A program made the position numbers and the translations under genes. Shown here piece after piece: positions 7,625 to 8,761 of a DNA stretch of 8,761 nt; position 1 is the first letter of the stretch; each line of letters opens with the position of its first letter. Source of the stretch: Clostridium_AW malenominatum (lineage in GTDB: Bacteria > Bacillota > Clostridia > Clostridiales > Clostridiaceae); assembly GCF_039521365.1 (NCBI RefSeq), contig NZ_BAAACF010000013.1, forward strand, positions 1 through 8,761. The letters run 5' to 3'. Below the pieces are notes generated by a model that searched no databases, was not told where the DNA came from, and worked only from the letters and a program-made list of their open reading frames with translations.

Positions 7625-8140
7625 ATGAAAAAAAGAACAATTATAGCTACATTAGCTTTAACTCTAACATTAGGATTAGGAGTAACTGCTTACGCATCTA
7701 CAACAGCGCCTGAAAATACAAACAATACAGCAATCTCTTCTAATAGAAGAATTGGCATGGGAAGAATGATGAATGGTGGTAGCTTTGGCTATGACATGAT
7801 GACTTCCCTACTTAAGAACAAATTAAACATGACTGATGACGAAATCAAAACTGCCTTAACTTCTGGAAAAACCATGTGGCAAATAGCTGAAGAAAAAGGA
7901 ATAAGTCAAGAAGACTTTAAAAAAGCCATGCTTGAAGAAAGAACTAAAGCTATTGACGAAGCAATAACCAATGGAAAAATCACTAAAGAAGAAGGAGATG
8001 CTTTAAAAGAAAGAGTTAATACTAACATAGAAAATTGTACTCTTGACGGTGAAAATGGTTTAAAGGGCAATAGAGGCTTCGGTGGCATGATGGGTAATGG
8101 TAGAGGTAAAGGTGGAAGAGGCTGTGGCGGAAACCTTTAA
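7625..8140 (+). CDS. Secreted Met/Gly-rich small protein, DUF2680/YckD-like
   Basis: A 171-residue exported protein. The signal peptide covers residues 1-24 (MKKR, then a hydrophobic core, then AYA before Ser25). Mature residues about 41-60 are rich in Met, Gly and Arg (GMGRMMNGG). Residues about 66-137 form a helical, charged segment with GKTMWQIAEEKGISQEDF and GKITKEEGDALKER, resembling DUF2680 (YckD-like) proteins of Firmicutes, whose function is not known to me. The C-terminal tail (146-170) is a Gly/Arg-rich, Met-containing segment. Two cysteines (138, 167) could form a disulphide. ATG has AGGAGG eight bases upstream (7611-7616). It is the only plus-strand gene, has its own terminator and probably stands alone. 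The Met clusters recall periplasmic metal or chaperone proteins, but that is only a resemblance. Confidence 0.85.
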   Translation: MKKRTIIATLALTLTLGLGVTAYASTTAPENTNNTAISSNRRIGMGRMMNGGSFGYDMMTSLLKNKLNMTDDEIKTALTSGKTMWQIAEEKGISQEDFKKAMLEERTKAIDEAITNGKITKEEGDALKERVNTNIENCTLDGENGLKGNRGFGGMMGNGRGKGGRGCGGNL

Positions 8141-8200
8141 CACAATTTACAGGCTACAATGACCCTCTAGAAGAAATAAATTAACATCATAGTTTTAGAT

Positions 8201-8246
8201 AAAAACCCTCCAAAATTTCTATAGTAAAAATTTTGGAGGGTTTTTT
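8201..8246 (+). terminator. Strong intrinsic terminator of the secreted-protein gene
   Basis: A perfect 18-bp stem (8201-8218 with 8228-8245) has a GC-rich core CCCTCC/GGAGGG and a nine-base loop, and its 3' arm runs into TTTTTT (8241-8246). It lies 60 bases after the stop codon. The A-rich left arm means it could also act in reverse against rRNA read-through. Confidence 0.9.
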
Positions 8247-8264
8247 ATTGCACTTATACCATAA

Positions 8265-8282
8265 TCATGGCATACTCCATGA
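8265..8282. other. Small hairpin between convergent terminators
   Basis: TCATGG (8265-8270) and CCATGA (8277-8282) flank a six-base loop. It lies between the two convergent terminators in a stretch with no gene. No T-run follows, and it may be chance or a leftover. Confidence 0.3.
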
Positions 8283-8312
8283 CTGCCTTTGGTTCTCTTT
8301 TAAAAGCCTAAT

Positions 8313-8341
8313 AAAAAAGTAGCATAAAATGCTACTTTTTT
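8313..8341 (-). terminator. Terminator of the rRNA operon
   Basis: A 12-bp stem (8313-8324 with 8330-8341, core GTAGCA/TGCTAC) has a five-base loop and T-runs on both strands. It lies about 22 bases beyond the 5S rRNA on the minus strand, with no tRNA between, so 5S is the last gene of the operon. It should also work on the plus strand as a second stop for the secreted-protein transcript. Confidence 0.88.
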
Positions 8342-8363
8342 AAGTTCTTCTATTTTATATTAA

Positions 8364-8478
8364 CCTGGCGACGACCTACTTTCCCACAAGGCTGCCCTTG
8401 AGTATCATCGGCGCTATGAAGCTTAACCTTCGTGTTCGGAAAGGGAACGGGTGTTACCTTCAAGCCATAATCACCAGA
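8364..8478 (-). rRNA. rrf: 5S ribosomal RNA
   Basis: On the minus strand the sequence begins TCTGGTG and ends CGCCAGG, which pair to form the 5S terminal stem. It contains the conserved CCGAACACGAAGGTTAAGC and the GGGAAAGTAGGTCGTCGCCAGG-type 3' half. An internal stem, CAAGG-GCAG-CCTTG, is fully paired. The length of about 115 bases fits clostridial 5S. End positions may be off by one to three bases. Confidence 0.97.
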
Positions 8479-8726
8479 TGCTGACCCACAGAAATCTCTG
8501 ATTTCGTCTTGGGTCAGTACTTCGCAGCTACGCTGACGAAGTTTCCTTAAAATCGCTATAAGTTTCGCATTGCGTCGTCATGTTGGCTTATTACGGTGCT
8601 CATTTAGCTTACTAAACTCCGCTCCTCATTGCGCCACATTCCTAGCACTACTCGCTTCTATCAATTTTTATGTTTCTAGTTGAAAGAAATATTCTTTCAA
8701 AATTGCACAAAGTAAAGTTTAATTAA
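8479..8726 (-). other. Structured 23S-5S transcribed spacer
   Basis: The spacer of about 248 bases holds three clear inverted repeats. One (8481-8517) has arms CTGACCCA/TGGGTCAG plus an inner GAAATC/GATTTC and abuts the 5S 5' end by two bases. A second (8519-8542) has ACTTCG-CAGC pairing with GCTG-CGAAGT, with one bulged base. The third (8680-8700) is a perfect 9-bp stem with loop ATA, about 27 bases past the 23S 3' end. The last may be part of a processing site, and the first may guide 5S maturation. Between them, 8604-8639 on the minus strand reads as a 12-codon frame (MWRNEERSLVS, stop) with no convincing ribosome site. I take that as non-coding. Confidence 0.65.
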
Positions 8727-8761
8727 GATCAAGCCCTCGACCTATTAGTACTAGTCAGCTG
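8727..8761 (-). rRNA. rrl: 23S ribosomal RNA, 3' end only (partial)
   Basis: Read on the minus strand, the last bases CTAGTACTAATAGGTCGAGG followed by GCTTGATC are the conserved 3' end of bacterial 23S rRNA. The gene continues beyond the right edge, so only about 35 bases are present. The exact mature end is estimated. Confidence 0.93.

Noticed and set aside
7906..8088. 60-codon minus-strand open frame
   Set aside because: It is antisense to the secreted-protein gene, which has a signal peptide, a strong ribosome site and a terminator.
8141..8362. Possible tRNA or small RNA after 5S
   Set aside because: No cloverleaf or CCA-type end is visible; the stretch is accounted for by two terminators and one weak hairpin.
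8604..8639. 12-codon frame MWRNEERSLVS in the rRNA spacer as a real peptide gene
   Set aside because: It has no convincing ribosome binding site, lies inside a transcribed rRNA spacer, and is better explained by a structured RNA element.

Overview
The window comes from a low-GC Gram-positive bacterium, most likely a Clostridium or close relative. The evidence is the strongly AT-rich sequence, purine-rich GGAGG-type ribosome binding sites, an AddB-type (not RecBCD) recombination nuclease, a PfoR-like membrane protein, and the sequence of the 5S rRNA and 23S 3' end. Almost everything is transcribed from the minus strand; only one gene is on the plus strand.

Layout, left to right. Positions 1-132 hold two hairpins, one of them a likely bidirectional terminator. 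A probable minus-strand unit follows in the order MerR-family regulator (2271-3089), PfoR/EIIC-like membrane protein (1138-2172) and D-lactate dehydrogenase-family enzyme (133-1119). The membrane protein and dehydrogenase are 18 bases apart. Ahead of them is a textbook MerR-type promoter: a TTGACA -35 and a TAAGAT -10 separated by 19 bases, with a TGACCTAAGGTCA palindrome in the spacer. The regulator therefore very likely controls this two-gene operon. Upstream, ending in its own terminator, is addB (3210-6662), which probably shares a transcript with an unrecognised lipoprotein gene (6706-7428).

The lipoprotein gene is divergent from a small secreted, Met/Gly-rich protein resembling DUF2680/YckD (7625-8140, plus strand). 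The shared 196-base intergenic region holds six hexamers repeating at exactly 11-bp intervals. This is the arrangement bound by OmpR-family response regulators, and it is the most striking regulatory signal in the window. The right end is the tail of an rRNA operon on the minus strand: the 23S 3' end, a 248-base structured spacer, 5S rRNA and a terminator. It converges with the secreted-protein gene across back-to-back terminators.

No CRISPR array, insertion sequence, tRNA or phage gene is visible. I see no wholly new multi-gene system. The best leads are the MerR-controlled PfoR-like/D-hydroxyacid dehydrogenase pair, the 11-bp phased operator array, the separation of addB from any addA, and the rRNA spacer element.
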